Origin: Streptomyces sp. TLI_146
GTDB lineage: Bacteria; Actinomycetota; Actinomycetes; Streptomycetales; Streptomycetaceae
Assembly (NCBI RefSeq): GCF_002846415.1
Contig: NZ_PJMX01000001.1
Location: 7,998,001-8,062,000, forward strand
Direction of reading: 5' to 3'
DNA: 64,000 nucleotides
The position numbers were made by a program, and so were the translations under genes. This document shows, in pieces, positions 37,028 to 45,404 of this stretch (positions are counted from its first letter, which is position 1; each line of letters opens with the position of its first letter). The notes beneath the pieces were generated by a model, which ran no database searches, was not told the DNA's origin, and saw only the letters and a list, made by a program, of their open reading frames with translations.

Positions 37028-37134
37028 ATTGTACGTGCAATGAAAGACCCCTCGGGCGACGGGCTGACCACGAACTTGCCTACACCACTTGCGGATTCAT
37101 CATCACGAGCATTTACTTGGCCGTGCAAGCAAAT
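37028..37134. promoter_or_regulatory. two candidate MarR operators in the divergent gap
   Basis: Site 1 is ATTGTACGTGCAAT (37028-37041, one mismatch from a palindrome). Site 2 has arms ATTTACTTG (37111-37119) and CAAGCAAAT (37126-37134), one mismatch, six-base spacer. Site 1 abuts the MarR start; site 2 precedes the SRPBCC gene by 25 bases. Confidence 0.6.
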
Positions 37135-37158
37135 GGCGATCAAGGGGAGTCCGCAGCC

Positions 37159-37620
37159 ATGCGAGTGATCAGCGATACTGTGCGCGTGAACCAGCCCGGG
37201 GACCCGGGCCAGGTCCGGCTCGACCGGCAGGACGTCTGGGCCGGACTGCTGAGGAAGGCCGCGAACGCGGTGCCCTTCGTGGCCGGAATAGTCGAGTGCG
37301 CCGTTGTCGAGCGCAGCGAGAACGGCCTGGTCCGTGAGGTGGTCTTCCAGGGTGGCGAGCGCGTGCGGGAGAAGGTCGTCTTCGAGCCCGAGTGGCGGGT
37401 CGCCTTCCACCGCGCGGACGACCGCGTCCGCTGGGTGATCCACAACGACATCGGCGAGGACGAGGCCGGTGAACTGACGCTGACCTTCCGGGCCGAACTC
37501 GACCTGCACGACGACGCGGAGGAGGACCGGATCGCCGCGTCCATGCGGACCGGCTACCCGGCCGCCATGGGGACGACTCTGGCCCTCACCCGGGAAGCGG
37601 TCGCCGCCCGATCGGCTTGA
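37159..37620 (+). CDS. SRPBCC-family (AtaL-like) protein
   Basis: 153 residues from ATG 37159 after AAGGGGAG. VRLDRQDVWAGLLRKAANAVPFVAGIVECAVVER and WVIHNDIGEDEAGELTLTFRAELDL match the AtaL/DUF1857-like branch of the START-type fold, which binds hydrophobic ligands. The catalytic role is unknown. It is likely repressed by the divergent MarR regulator. Confidence 0.82.
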   Translation: MRVISDTVRVNQPGDPGQVRLDRQDVWAGLLRKAANAVPFVAGIVECAVVERSENGLVREVVFQGGERVREKVVFEPEWRVAFHRADDRVRWVIHNDIGEDEAGELTLTFRAELDLHDDAEEDRIAASMRTGYPAAMGTTLALTREAVAARSA

Positions 37621-37677
37621 GCGATGGCCGCCGCCCGGTGACCGCGCCGCCGCCGTGGCGACCGCCCGGACACCGGC

Positions 37678-38556
37678 TCACACAGGATCCGGCAGGTCCA
37701 TCAGGGCGAGCTTGGCCGGGTCGACCACGGCCGTGATCTCCGTGATCCGGCTGTCGGTGACCGTGAACGCGAGGAGCGTGAGCGGGGTGCCGTCCTCGTG
37801 CCAGGAGAGGACCCCGGGGAGGCCGTCGACGACCACCGCGCATCCACGTACCGCCGCGGTGGACGACAGCCTCGCGCCGGCGGCGACCCTGGCGGCGCCG
37901 AGGGTGACGACCGCACCCGCGGGGGTGTCGACGGTCAGCTTCACTTCCGGGTCGAGCACCCGCAGCAGTCCCTCGAAGTCGCCGTCACGGGCCGCCGCGA
38001 GGAAGGCCTGGACCACCTCCCGCTGCTTGCGTCCGACGCCCGTCGGCCGCTCGGTCGCCCGCACCTTCCGGCGGGCGCGGCTGGCGAGCATCTTGGTCGC
38101 GTCGGTGGACTTGCCGAGGATCTGGCCGATCTCGGCGAAGGGCACCGCGAACAGGTCGTGCAGGACGAACGCCAGCCGTTCGCTGGGCCGGAGCGACTCC
38201 AGGACGACGAGGAGGGCGACCCCGACCGAGTCGGCGAGCACCACGTCGTCCTCGGGAGCGGGCCCGTCGTCGAGCGTCACCACGAAGTCGGAAAGACCGT
38301 CGTCGTACGACGCCTCGGGGCGTGTCTGGCGCGCCCGCAGGACGTCGAGGCTGATCCGGCTGACCACCGTGGTCAGCCAGCCGGTGAGGTTGTGGATGGT
38401 GGCCGCGTCCTGGCGGGAGAGCCGCAGCCATGCCTCCTGTACGACGTCCTCGGCGTCGGCGTGCGAGCCGAGCATGCGGTGGGCGACCGCGCGCAGCCGG
38501 TCCCGCTGGGACTCGAAGACCTCGGCCACCAGGTCCGTCGGGCTGGTGTCTGACAT
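37678..38556 (-). CDS. ECF sigma factor with C-terminal SnoaL domain (SigJ type)
   Basis: 292 residues. Sigma region 2 is ESQRDRLRAVAHRMLGSHADAEDVVQEAWLRL (about 15-46). Region 4 is PFAEIGQILGKSTDATKMLASRARRKVR (about 138-165). Residues about 180-290 form a SnoaL-like domain that in ECF41/ECF56-type factors controls activity without a separate anti-sigma gene. The WLPEP linker of classical ECF41 is not obvious, so the ECF56/SigJ branch is possible. The divergent AhpD-like gene is the expected target; matching promoters face both genes. Confidence 0.9.
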   Translation of the reverse strand: MSDTSPTDLVAEVFESQRDRLRAVAHRMLGSHADAEDVVQEAWLRLSRQDAATIHNLTGWLTTVVSRISLDVLRARQTRPEASYDDGLSDFVVTLDDGPAPEDDVVLADSVGVALLVVLESLRPSERLAFVLHDLFAVPFAEIGQILGKSTDATKMLASRARRKVRATERPTGVGRKQREVVQAFLAAARDGDFEGLLRVLDPEVKLTVDTPAGAVVTLGAARVAAGARLSSTAAVRGCAVVVDGLPGVLSWHEDGTPLTLLAFTVTDSRITEITAVVDPAKLALMDLPDPV

Positions 38557-38558
38557 GT

Positions 38559-38585
38559 TGTTACCTTCCTCGGATCCGCTCCGTC
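38559..38585 (+). promoter_or_regulatory. predicted ECF promoter for the AhpD-like gene
   Basis: TGTTACC (38559-38565), 16 bases, CGTC (38582-38585). This is close to the TGTCACA-N16-CGTC consensus I recall for SnoaL-fused ECF41 factors, and identical in spacing to the opposite-facing copy. Confidence 0.7.
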
Positions 38586-38594
38586 ATGGGTGAT

Positions 38595-38621
38595 GACGAG
38601 CCCGGAAGGGCACACGTAACC
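38595..38621 (-). promoter_or_regulatory. predicted ECF promoter for the sigma gene itself (autoregulation)
   Basis: On the minus strand: GGTTACG (38621-38615), 16 bases, CGTC (38598-38595). It shares GTTAC-N17-CGTC with the promoter facing the AhpD-like gene, which indicates that one sigma factor reads both. Confidence 0.7.
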
Positions 38622-38639
38622 GATGAGGGAGCGGGACCG

Positions 38640-39089
38640 ATGGAAGCACGTATGAAGAGTGCCGGGAACCCGGATCTGACCACCGCGATCCAGCACCTGC
38701 ACAAGGCGATTCACGCCGGTGGCGTCGATCCTCGCCTGCTGGCGCTGGTCCATCTGCGAGCCAGCCAGATCAACGGCTGCAGCCCGTGCGTCTTCGCCGG
38801 TGTGGACGCGGCGAAGAAAGCCGGGGAGACGGAGGAGCGGCTGCACAACGTGGTCGCCTGGCGCGAGACGCCGTTCTTCACCGACGAGGAGCGCGCGGCG
38901 CTCGAACTGACCGAGGCCGCCACCCGTATCCAGGACGGCGCGGCGGGTGTGACCGACGAGATATGGGACGCCGTGGCCGACCACTTCACGGAGGGGCAGT
39001 TGTCCGCGATCATCCTGGAGATCGCGATGACCAACTTCTTCAACCGGATCAACCGTACGACTCGGGAGCAGGCCGGTAAGACCTGGTGA
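38640..39089 (+). CDS. AhpD-like carboxymuconolactone decarboxylase family protein
   Basis: 149 residues from ATG 38640 after GAGGGAG. The redox pair is in QINGCSPCVFAGVDAAKKAGE, and LHNVVAWRETPFFTDEERAALELTEAAT is the conserved middle segment. The family includes alkylhydroperoxidases. A CMD-type protein beside a SnoaL-ECF sigma factor is a recurrent pairing (COE genes). The likely role is peroxide or electrophile stress. Confidence 0.88.
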   Translation: MEARMKSAGNPDLTTAIQHLHKAIHAGGVDPRLLALVHLRASQINGCSPCVFAGVDAAKKAGETEERLHNVVAWRETPFFTDEERAALELTEAATRIQDGAAGVTDEIWDAVADHFTEGQLSAIILEIAMTNFFNRINRTTREQAGKTW

Positions 39090-39239
39090 GCGGGGTGGGA
39101 CGCCAGCCGCCACCACCAGCCGCGACCGCCAGCCGCCATTCGCCAGGGCCTGGCCCGGCCCTGGTCGGATGGGCCGGCGTTTCAACCGAGTTCGCCCTCG
39201 CTCGCCGATCCCGGCCACGTGATCGCCCGACGTGTCCGG

Positions 39240-39881
39240 TCAGGTGTGACTGGCCGGGTGCTTCCGGAGGTGGGCCGGGGTCTGGCTGATGCGGACGAGG
39301 CGGTCGAAGTCGACTGCCGCGCCGCGCAGCAGCAGATCCACGATGTCGGCCGCGGACGGCCGGGCCGTCGTGGTGTCGCCCAGGAGCGCGCGTTGGTACA
39401 CGGAGGCGGCGAGGAGGTCGACGAGAACGTGCGGGTCGACGTCCGGGCGCAAGTCACCGCGGCCGACGGCCTGTTCGACGGCCGCGGTGGCCGCCTGCCT
39501 GCTGGGCTGGACGAGCACCTCCATCAGCCGCTGGTGCAACTCCGGTACGCGGGCGCAGTCGGCGACCAGCGGCGCCAGGACGCCGCGGGGCAGCCGCTCG
39601 TGCAGCGCCTCGTCCAGCAGCCGCACGCTCTGCATCAGGTCGCAGCGGGTGCAGTTGTTGTCGGGCACGGGCGGGATGGCGAGGATCGAGGCGAGCGCGT
39701 CGATGAGCAGGTTCTGGCGCAACGGCCAGCGTCGGCGCATCGCCGCCTTGGTAGTCCCCGCCCGTGCGGCGACCGCCTCCAGGGCGAAGCCCGGGTAGCC
39801 GTCCGTGCGCAGGATCTCCAGCGTGGCGGCGAGGACGGCGGCGTCGATCGCCGGGTCGCGCGGGCGCCCGGCCGCACTCAC
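39240..39881 (-). CDS. TetR-family transcriptional regulator
   Basis: 213 residues from GTG 39881, whose GTGA overlaps the VOC gene stop. The HTH is at about residues 10-55 (LEILRTDGYPGFALEAVAARAGTTKAAMRRRWP). The C-terminal half is a TetR ligand domain with cysteines CTRCDL. It is co-transcribed with the VOC gene, and the palindrome at 40448-40461 is a candidate operator. Confidence 0.88.
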   Translation of the reverse strand: MSAAGRPRDPAIDAAVLAATLEILRTDGYPGFALEAVAARAGTTKAAMRRRWPLRQNLLIDALASILAIPPVPDNNCTRCDLMQSVRLLDEALHERLPRGVLAPLVADCARVPELHQRLMEVLVQPSRQAATAAVEQAVGRGDLRPDVDPHVLVDLLAASVYQRALLGDTTTARPSAADIVDLLLRGAAVDFDRLVRISQTPAHLRKHPASHT

Positions 39882-40264
39882 TCGGCGTCCTCCGGGTACC
39901 AGCGCAGCTCGACGGTGTTGCCCTCCGGGTCCTGCACGTACACCGAGGTGGCGCTGCCTCGCGCGCCGAAGCGCGACACGGGGCCCTCCAGCACGGTCAA
40001 CGTGCCCGCGTCGATGACCTGCTGCCAGTCGAGCGGGTCCACGACGAGGCAGATGTGGTCGACGTTCGACTCGCCGCGCGGGCGGTCGAACAGATCGATG
40101 ATCATCGTGGGGCTGACCCGGACGGAGGGGAAGGGCACCTTGCCGGCCCGCCACTCTTCGACACGGACCGGCTCCAGGCCGAGGGGGCCGGTGTAGAAGT
40201 CAAGCGCGCGCTCGACGTCCTGGACGTTGAGGACGAGGTGGTCGAAGTCCTTGACGCGCAGCAT
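39878..40264 (-). CDS. VOC-family (glyoxalase-like) protein
   Basis: 128 residues. Two beta-alpha-beta-beta-beta modules; the likely metal ligands are H9 in FDHLVLNVQD, the histidine in NVDHICLVVD and the late glutamate in PEGNTVELRWY. Possible dioxygenase, lyase or antibiotic-binding function. It is the first gene of a pair with the TetR regulator. Confidence 0.88.
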   Translation of the reverse strand: MLRVKDFDHLVLNVQDVERALDFYTGPLGLEPVRVEEWRAGKVPFPSVRVSPTMIIDLFDRPRGESNVDHICLVVDPLDWQQVIDAGTLTVLEGPVSRFGARGSATSVYVQDPEGNTVELRWYPEDAE

Positions 40265-40447
40265 GGTCGGAGCCTTTCGGTTGGTGGAGACCGGTTGCTA
40301 TTTCGATTCGGTCCGGGTCGGATCGTAACAAGGGGAGGGGGTGATGGGGAAGGGGTGGCGGTGGCTCATCCGGCGTGTGGGGAGGGGTGGTTGGCGGGTT
40401 TGCCGGGCGCCGGAGCGCGCCCGCCCGACCGCCTCACCAGCCCGCGT

Positions 40448-40461
40448 TTGAACGTGTTCAA
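40448..40461. promoter_or_regulatory. palindrome TTGAACGTGTTCAA upstream of the epimerase-like gene
   Basis: Perfect six-base arms TTGAAC and GTTCAA around GT, 42 bases before the ATG at 40503. This shape is common for TetR operators; the TetR gene about 570 bases away is the obvious candidate binder. Confidence 0.6.
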
Positions 40462-40502
40462 CTCCTGCTCTAGGCTCAGGTCAACAGAGGGAAGGGAAGT
40501 CG

Positions 40503-41495
40503 ATGAGGGTAGTCATTCCTGGTGGAACCGGGCAGGTCGGCGCTGTGCTGGACCGTGCTCTGACCGCCGCGGGCCATGAGGTCGTGATCCTCACCAGGCG
40601 GCCCGTACGCGAGCGCGAGGTCTACTGGGACGGTGAGAGCACGGGGCCGTGGACGCAGGAGATCGACGGCAGTGACGTGGTGATCAACCTGGCCGGGCGC
40701 AGTGTCAGCTGCCGCTACACCCCGGCCAACCTGCGGGCCATGATGGACTCGCGGGTGCGCTCGACGCGGGCCGTGGGCCGTGCGATCGAGGACGCCGCCA
40801 GGCCGCCCCGCCTCTGGCTGCAGATGAGCACCGCGACCATCTACGCCCACCGTTACGACGCGGCCCACGACGAGGCAACCGGTGTGATCGGCGGCGCCGA
40901 ACCCGGCGTCCCGGGCTACTGGGGCTACAGCGTCGAGATCGCCAAGGCCTGGGAGCGGGCGCAGCAACAGGCCGACACCCCGCACACGCGCAAGGTCGCG
41001 CTGCGTTCCGCGATGGTGATGAGCCCGGACCGAGGCGGCGTCTTCGACGTGATGTCGTGGATGGTACGGCTCGGCCTCGGCGGGCCGGTGGCGGGCGGTG
41101 CGCAGTACGTGTCGTGGATCCACGAGTACGACTTCGTCCGCGCGGTCCGGTTCCTGGTCGACCGGGACGACATCTCCGGCCCGGTCAACCTCGCCGCGCC
41201 CGCCCCGCTTCCGCACCGCGCCTTCATGCGTGCCCTGCGCGCCGCCTGGAGAGTGCCGGTGCGCCTGCCCGCCACGAAGGGCATGGCCGAACTCGGCGCG
41301 TTCGCCCTGCGCTCGGACACCGAACTCCTGCTGAAGAGCCGCCGCGTCGTTCCCGGCCGCCTGCTCGACGCGGGCTTCACCTTCGACCACGGTGAGTGGC
41401 CGGACGCGGCGCGGGAACTGGCCGGGCGCCGACGTCGGCGTCAGAGCCCCGCCGTGGACGCGGATTCACGTCCGGCCCGGTCGAGCGTGCGGTGA
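40503..41495 (+). CDS. TIGR01777-family NAD-dependent epimerase/SDR39U1-like protein
   Basis: 330 residues. The Rossmann start MRVVIPGGTGQVGAVLDRAL is followed by DVVINLAGRSVSCRYTPANL and SRVRSTRAVGRAI, typical of the TIGR01777 group. MSTATIYAHRYDAAHDE replaces the canonical active-site region. The C-terminal DUF1731-like part reads LRAAWRVPVRLPATKGMAELGAFAL. Substrates of this group are largely unknown. The last 55 bases overlap the convergent MFS gene, and the basic tail GRRRRRQ belongs to that overlap region. Confidence 0.87.
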   Translation: MRVVIPGGTGQVGAVLDRALTAAGHEVVILTRRPVREREVYWDGESTGPWTQEIDGSDVVINLAGRSVSCRYTPANLRAMMDSRVRSTRAVGRAIEDAARPPRLWLQMSTATIYAHRYDAAHDEATGVIGGAEPGVPGYWGYSVEIAKAWERAQQQADTPHTRKVALRSAMVMSPDRGGVFDVMSWMVRLGLGGPVAGGAQYVSWIHEYDFVRAVRFLVDRDDISGPVNLAAPAPLPHRAFMRALRAAWRVPVRLPATKGMAELGAFALRSDTELLLKSRRVVPGRLLDAGFTFDHGEWPDAARELAGRRRRRQSPAVDADSRPARSSVR

Positions 41496-42676
41496 GGCGG
41501 TCCCGTCCGGTCGATGAGCGGCCTGACGACGAGGAGTTGTGCGGCGGCCAGAGCCAGGGCAAGGCTTGCCGTGGCCGCCCATAGGGTCGTCACTCCGGTG
41601 TGTTCGAGTATTTGCGTGGCGGTGACGGGGGCGGCGGTGGTCGCGATGCCCCAGCTGATGCCGTACGCGGCGAGGTAGCGGTCGGTGGCGCCGGGCGGCG
41701 CCAGATCGGCGACGACGCTGATGGCGCGGCCCAGGATGACGACGTCGCCCAGGCTCCACACGGCGGTCGCGATCAGGAACGCGGGGAGGGTGTGCGCGAA
41801 CGCGTACCCGGCCAGGCCGATCGCCAGCAGGGCGTAACCGAGGGCGAGGGCCGCGGGGGCGGCGAGGGTGGTGAGACGGCGCAGGCGCAGAGCCGGTTGG
41901 GCCACCACGACGGTCACGGCCGACGCGGTGAACAGCAGCCCGGCGTCGGCGGCCTCGTGGCCGCGCCGGTCCAGGGTGAGCGGCAGCGCCATGACGATCT
42001 GCATGGAGATGAGCGCGAACGCCGTGCCGGACGTGAACATCGCCCACAGCGCGCGGTCACGCCACGGGCCGGCCGGGGCGCCAGGTTCGCGGTGCCGGGC
42101 AGCGGGAGTACGGTCCGCCGCCGCTCGGCGCGTGTGGTCGGCGGGCAGCGCGATCCACAGTGCCAGCGCGCACGCCAGACAGGTGAGCGCGTCGACGACG
42201 AAGAGCCAGCGCAGGTCGTAGCGGCCCAGGCCCGCCGCGATGAGGCCCGCGCCCGTGCCGCCGACGGCGAGCGCGGCATTGAGCAGGCTGTACGCGCGAA
42301 CCCGCTCGGCGGGCGGCACGGTGTCGGCGATGATCCCCTGGCTCGGCGGCTCGTAGAGCTCGAAGGCCAGGCCGAGCAGGATCGCGAAGCAGGCCACCGC
42401 GGTCAGCGAACCGGCGGCGGCGATGCCCAGTTGGGCGAGGGCGCAGCCGGTGAGGCCGACCACGATCGTACGGCGGCGTCCGAGACGGGCCGCCAGATGG
42501 CCGCCCGCGAGCCGGGAGGGGATCGTCGCGAGGCCGAAGGCCGCCGAGAGCAGCCCCGCGGTCGTGGTGCTCGCACCGAAGTCGGTGCTGATCAGGACCG
42601 TGAGGAAGGGCAGCGAGAAAGCGCCCAGACGGTTGATCGCCCGTGCCGCCACCAGCAGCCATACGGTCCGCGGCAT
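41441..42676 (-). CDS. MFS transporter
   Basis: 411 residues from ATG 42676, eight bases after GAGGGG. Twelve predicted membrane helices; the loop after helix 2 reads GHLAARLGRRRTIVVG, the MFS signature. The central cytosolic loop (DHTRRAAADRTPAARHREPG) separates the two halves. It is probably a drug-type exporter. It is divergent from a CGNR regulator, a frequent pairing, and overlaps the epimerase-like gene tail by 55 bases. Confidence 0.88.
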   Translation of the reverse strand: MPRTVWLLVAARAINRLGAFSLPFLTVLISTDFGASTTTAGLLSAAFGLATIPSRLAGGHLAARLGRRRTIVVGLTGCALAQLGIAAAGSLTAVACFAILLGLAFELYEPPSQGIIADTVPPAERVRAYSLLNAALAVGGTGAGLIAAGLGRYDLRWLFVVDALTCLACALALWIALPADHTRRAAADRTPAARHREPGAPAGPWRDRALWAMFTSGTAFALISMQIVMALPLTLDRRGHEAADAGLLFTASAVTVVVAQPALRLRRLTTLAAPAALALGYALLAIGLAGYAFAHTLPAFLIATAVWSLGDVVILGRAISVVADLAPPGATDRYLAAYGISWGIATTAAPVTATQILEHTGVTTLWAATASLALALAAAQLLVVRPLIDRTGPPHRTLDRAGRESASTAGL

Positions 42677-42756
42677 GGCCGTCACCCCTCGCGTAACTGT
42701 CGAATCGAGTAATGTCAGTCATGGACCTAACCACTGAAGGAGTGACTGGTCAAGTG

Positions 42757-43335
42757 ATGTTCGACAGTCACGTCGCGGTGCTGCTGGACCAGGCCGTATC
42801 GCTCGTGAACACGCTGACCGACGGGCAGGCGCGCGGCCGACCCTACGCCGCGCCGCACGGGGCCGAGCTGGCGGACGCGATCGACGCCGCGGTACCGCGC
42901 ACCGCGGGCTCGCTCCCGCGCGCCATCGACACCGAACAGGCCGCGTACTTGGCCGGGACGGCACGGCGTATGCGCGAGGTCTTCGAGGCCATGCAGGACG
43001 GCCGGACGGACACCGCCGCCGAGACCGTCAACGCCCTGCTGCGCGACACCGGGGCCCGGCCCCGGCTGGACCGGACCGGGGGCGAGCCCTGGCAGATGCA
43101 CTTCCACGGCGCCGACGACTCGTTCGCGGCCGGGTGCAGCGCCAGTTGTGCCACCGCGCTGGCACTGGCGGTGGGCGGCGGTTTGGCCGGTCGCTTGGGC
43201 GTGTGCCGGGCCGAGCGCTGCGACCGCGTGTACGTCGACACGTCTCGTAACGCGGCCCGCCAGTTCTGCTCCACCGCCTGTCAGAACCGCACCAAGGCCG
43301 CGGCCTTCCGCGCCCGGAAGGACGCGGGCGGCTGA
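42757..43335 (+). CDS. CGNR zinc-finger (ABATE domain) regulator
   Basis: 192 residues from ATG 42757; GTG 42754 is equally compatible with GAAGGAG at 42736. The N-terminal ABATE domain starts FDSHVAVLLDQAVSLVNTLTDG. The C-terminal finger is CRAERCDRVYVDTSRNAARQFCSTACQNR, with four cysteines; the arginine-rich RNAARQ and QNRTK segments contact DNA. Probable stress-type regulator of the divergent MFS gene. Confidence 0.87.
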   Translation: MFDSHVAVLLDQAVSLVNTLTDGQARGRPYAAPHGAELADAIDAAVPRTAGSLPRAIDTEQAAYLAGTARRMREVFEAMQDGRTDTAAETVNALLRDTGARPRLDRTGGEPWQMHFHGADDSFAAGCSASCATALALAVGGGLAGRLGVCRAERCDRVYVDTSRNAARQFCSTACQNRTKAAAFRARKDAGG

Positions 43336-43381
43336 CACCACTCCGAAGTCCGCCGGGGACGGTGGTCCCTGTCGTCCTTGG

Positions 43382-44257
43382 TCAACTCTCCAACAGCGGA
43401 CGCAGATGGGCATGAGCCCAGCCGCTGAGCGGGGTCGGGGTGGTGGTGAGCAGGTCACGGGGCTGTTCGGGCACCAGATCGCGCGATCCGGCGGTCATCC
43501 CGACCATGCCCTCCACCGCCGACGGAGGCAGCCCAGCCGCGCGCAGCGCGTCCCGTGTCGCGTGGTCGGTCACGGCGTTGAGCCGAACCGGGCGCCCGAG
43601 CGCCTCGGTGAGGATCCGCGCGACCTGGTGGAAGGTGAGGTCCTCCGGCCCGTGTACGGCCTGCACCACTCGGCCCTGCCAGGTGTCGTTCAACAGCCGG
43701 GCCGCGACCACGTCTCCGATGTCGCGTGGATCCACCCAGGGCATCGGGTGGCTGGGATCGAACGCCGTGGTCAGGACGCCTTTGGCGAGTCCTTCGAGGT
43801 CGAACAGCAGGTTGGTGAAGAAGTACGCGCACCGCAGGTGCAGGATGTCCGCTCCGGTCGCGTCGAGTTGTTCCTCGATCCCGGCCAGGGCGTCGATGTG
43901 CCCGACCCCGTGCCGCTTCTCCGCCCCGATGCTGCTCAGCAGCACTACGCGCTCCACCTCGCCTGCCCGGGCGGCCTCGGTCAACGGCGCCGCGGTGCGC
44001 AGTGAGGTCTCGATGGGATCCGCCGTCGTGTGGGGCGTGGGATCCACCCAGAACACGGTCCGTGTCCCGGCCACTGAGTCGCGTACGAAATCGGCGTCCG
44101 TCAGATCGCCCTGGCGCACATCCACCCGCGCCCGGGTGGCCTCGTCCAGGCGGGCGGGGTCGCGAACCAGAACGCGGGGACGGACGCCGGCCTGGAGCAG
44201 CAGCCGCACCACGCGCGATCCCACATGTCCGGTCGGTGTGGTGACCACGATGGTCAT
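43382..44257 (-). CDS. NmrA-like NAD(P)-binding protein
   Basis: 291 residues with the motif VVTTPTGHVGSRVVRLLLQAG, then VRQGDLTDADFVRDSVAG and VERVVLLSSIGAEKR. This is the atypical SDR (NmrA/QOR2-like) pattern without a clear catalytic Tyr-X3-Lys. It could be a redox sensor or a quinone or NADPH-binding reductase. It stands alone. Confidence 0.87.
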   Translation of the reverse strand: MTIVVTTPTGHVGSRVVRLLLQAGVRPRVLVRDPARLDEATRARVDVRQGDLTDADFVRDSVAGTRTVFWVDPTPHTTADPIETSLRTAAPLTEAARAGEVERVVLLSSIGAEKRHGVGHIDALAGIEEQLDATGADILHLRCAYFFTNLLFDLEGLAKGVLTTAFDPSHPMPWVDPRDIGDVVAARLLNDTWQGRVVQAVHGPEDLTFHQVARILTEALGRPVRLNAVTDHATRDALRAAGLPPSAVEGMVGMTAGSRDLVPEQPRDLLTTTPTPLSGWAHAHLRPLLES

Positions 44258-44513
44258 CGGGTCTCCCTTTCGTGGACTCCGCTGACACTTCGCACTCTAG
44301 GGCCCCACGTGTGGGCAGTCGCCTCGTCAAGCAGGCCCAGGCTCGTGAATCAGCCACCTTGAGCCCTTCAGCGACCGTGAATTGCCCTCCGAGGCCGACG
44401 TCCTGTTCACCTTCACGCCCGGCATGGGCCGCTGTTCGGCCCCGTTGTCAGTGCCCCCGGTTAAGGTCCCCTTCAAGAGCCGCACACCAGGGTCCTCAAG
44501 GGGAAGATGCGTG

Positions 44514-44966
44514 ATGAGCAGCACCGACAGCAGTGGGTACGAGGGGTTCACGGCCGAGGAGCGGGCCGCGATGAAGGATCACGCCAAGGAGCTGAAGACG
44601 GCGGCGCGCCGCAGCTCGCGCGCGGAGAAGGCGGAGCTCGCGGTGCGGGAAGTCCTCGCGAAGATCGCCGAGATGGCCGACCCGGACCGGGTCATGGCCG
44701 AGCGTATCCACGCCATCGTCACCGCCAACGCCCCGACGCTCGCGCCGAAGCTCTGGTACGGAATGCCGTCCTACGCGCTGGATGGAAAGGTCGTCTGCTT
44801 CTTCCAGAGCGCGGAGAAGTTCAAGACGCGTTACGCCACTCTCGGCTTCAGCGACCAGGCCAAGCTCGACCAGGGCACGATGTGGCCGTCCGCCTTCGCC
44901 CTGACCGAGGTGACGGCCGAGGTGGAGGCACGGATCGCCGCGCTGGTGAAGCAGGCGGTGAGCTGA
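44514..44966 (+). CDS. DUF1801-family protein (YdhG-like)
   Basis: 150 residues from ATG 44514 after AAGGGGAA. The C-terminal half carries the DUF1801 core: APKLWYGMPSYALDGKVVCFFQSAEKFKTRYATLGFSDQAKLD. The first half is a charged helix. The function is not known. It precedes the truncated WYL-type regulator, and such genes are often partners. Confidence 0.83.
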   Translation: MSSTDSSGYEGFTAEERAAMKDHAKELKTAARRSSRAEKAELAVREVLAKIAEMADPDRVMAERIHAIVTANAPTLAPKLWYGMPSYALDGKVVCFFQSAEKFKTRYATLGFSDQAKLDQGTMWPSAFALTEVTAEVEARIAALVKQAVS

Positions 44967-45030
44967 GGCACGGGCAGGTCGAACGGGTTCAGGGTCGGTC
45001 CGGCAAAGCCGCTGGTCCAGGTGCGGTCAG

Positions 45031-45047
45031 CTGACAGGTCGTGTCAG
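45031..45047. promoter_or_regulatory. operator-like palindrome CTGACA-GGTCG-TGTCAG
   Basis: Perfect six-base arms with a five-base spacer, 24 bases before the truncated YafY/WYL-type gene. It is shaped like an autoregulatory site for that regulator class. Confidence 0.6.
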
Positions 45048-45070
45048 TGGAGTGGCGTACGTTTGCGGAC

Positions 45071-45370
45071 ATGCGCGCCAGCCGACTGCTCTCCCTTCTC
45101 CTCCTGTTGCAGAACCGCGGCCGGATGACGGCCGCCGAGCTGGCGGCGGAACTGGAGGTGTCGGTCCGTACGGTCTACCGCGACGTGGAGGCACTGGGCG
45201 CCGCGGGCGTACCGGTCTACGGCGAGGCGGGGCACGCCGGTGGCTACGCCCTCCTCGACGGCTACCGCACCCGGCTGACCGGACTGACGGCTCCCGAAGC
45301 GGAGGCCCTGTTCCTGGCCGGGCTGCCGGGACCCGCGGCCGAACTGGGACTGGGCTCCGTCCTGGCGGCC
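45071..45370 (+). pseudogene. truncated YafY-type (HTH-WYL) regulator, WYL domain lost
   Basis: The N-terminal 100 residues are a normal HTH_11 wing: RASRLLSLLLLLQNRGRMTAAELAAELEVSVRTVYRDVEALGAAG, then AGGYALLDGYRTRLTGLTAPEAEALFLAG. Family members run to about 320 residues with a WYL domain. Here similarity ends near 45370, and the open frame continues only as the antisense of the methyltransferase gene. The operator upstream remains intact. Confidence 0.75.
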
Positions 45371-45404
45371 GGCGGCCGGTCGGTCTCCAACGGCCCCCAG
45401 ACCC

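Noticed and set aside
44258..44513. Possible gene remnant in the gap before the DUF1801 gene
   Set aside because: A short open stretch (PSEADVLFTFTPGMGRC) looked protein-like but matched no family I can name and has no start signal.
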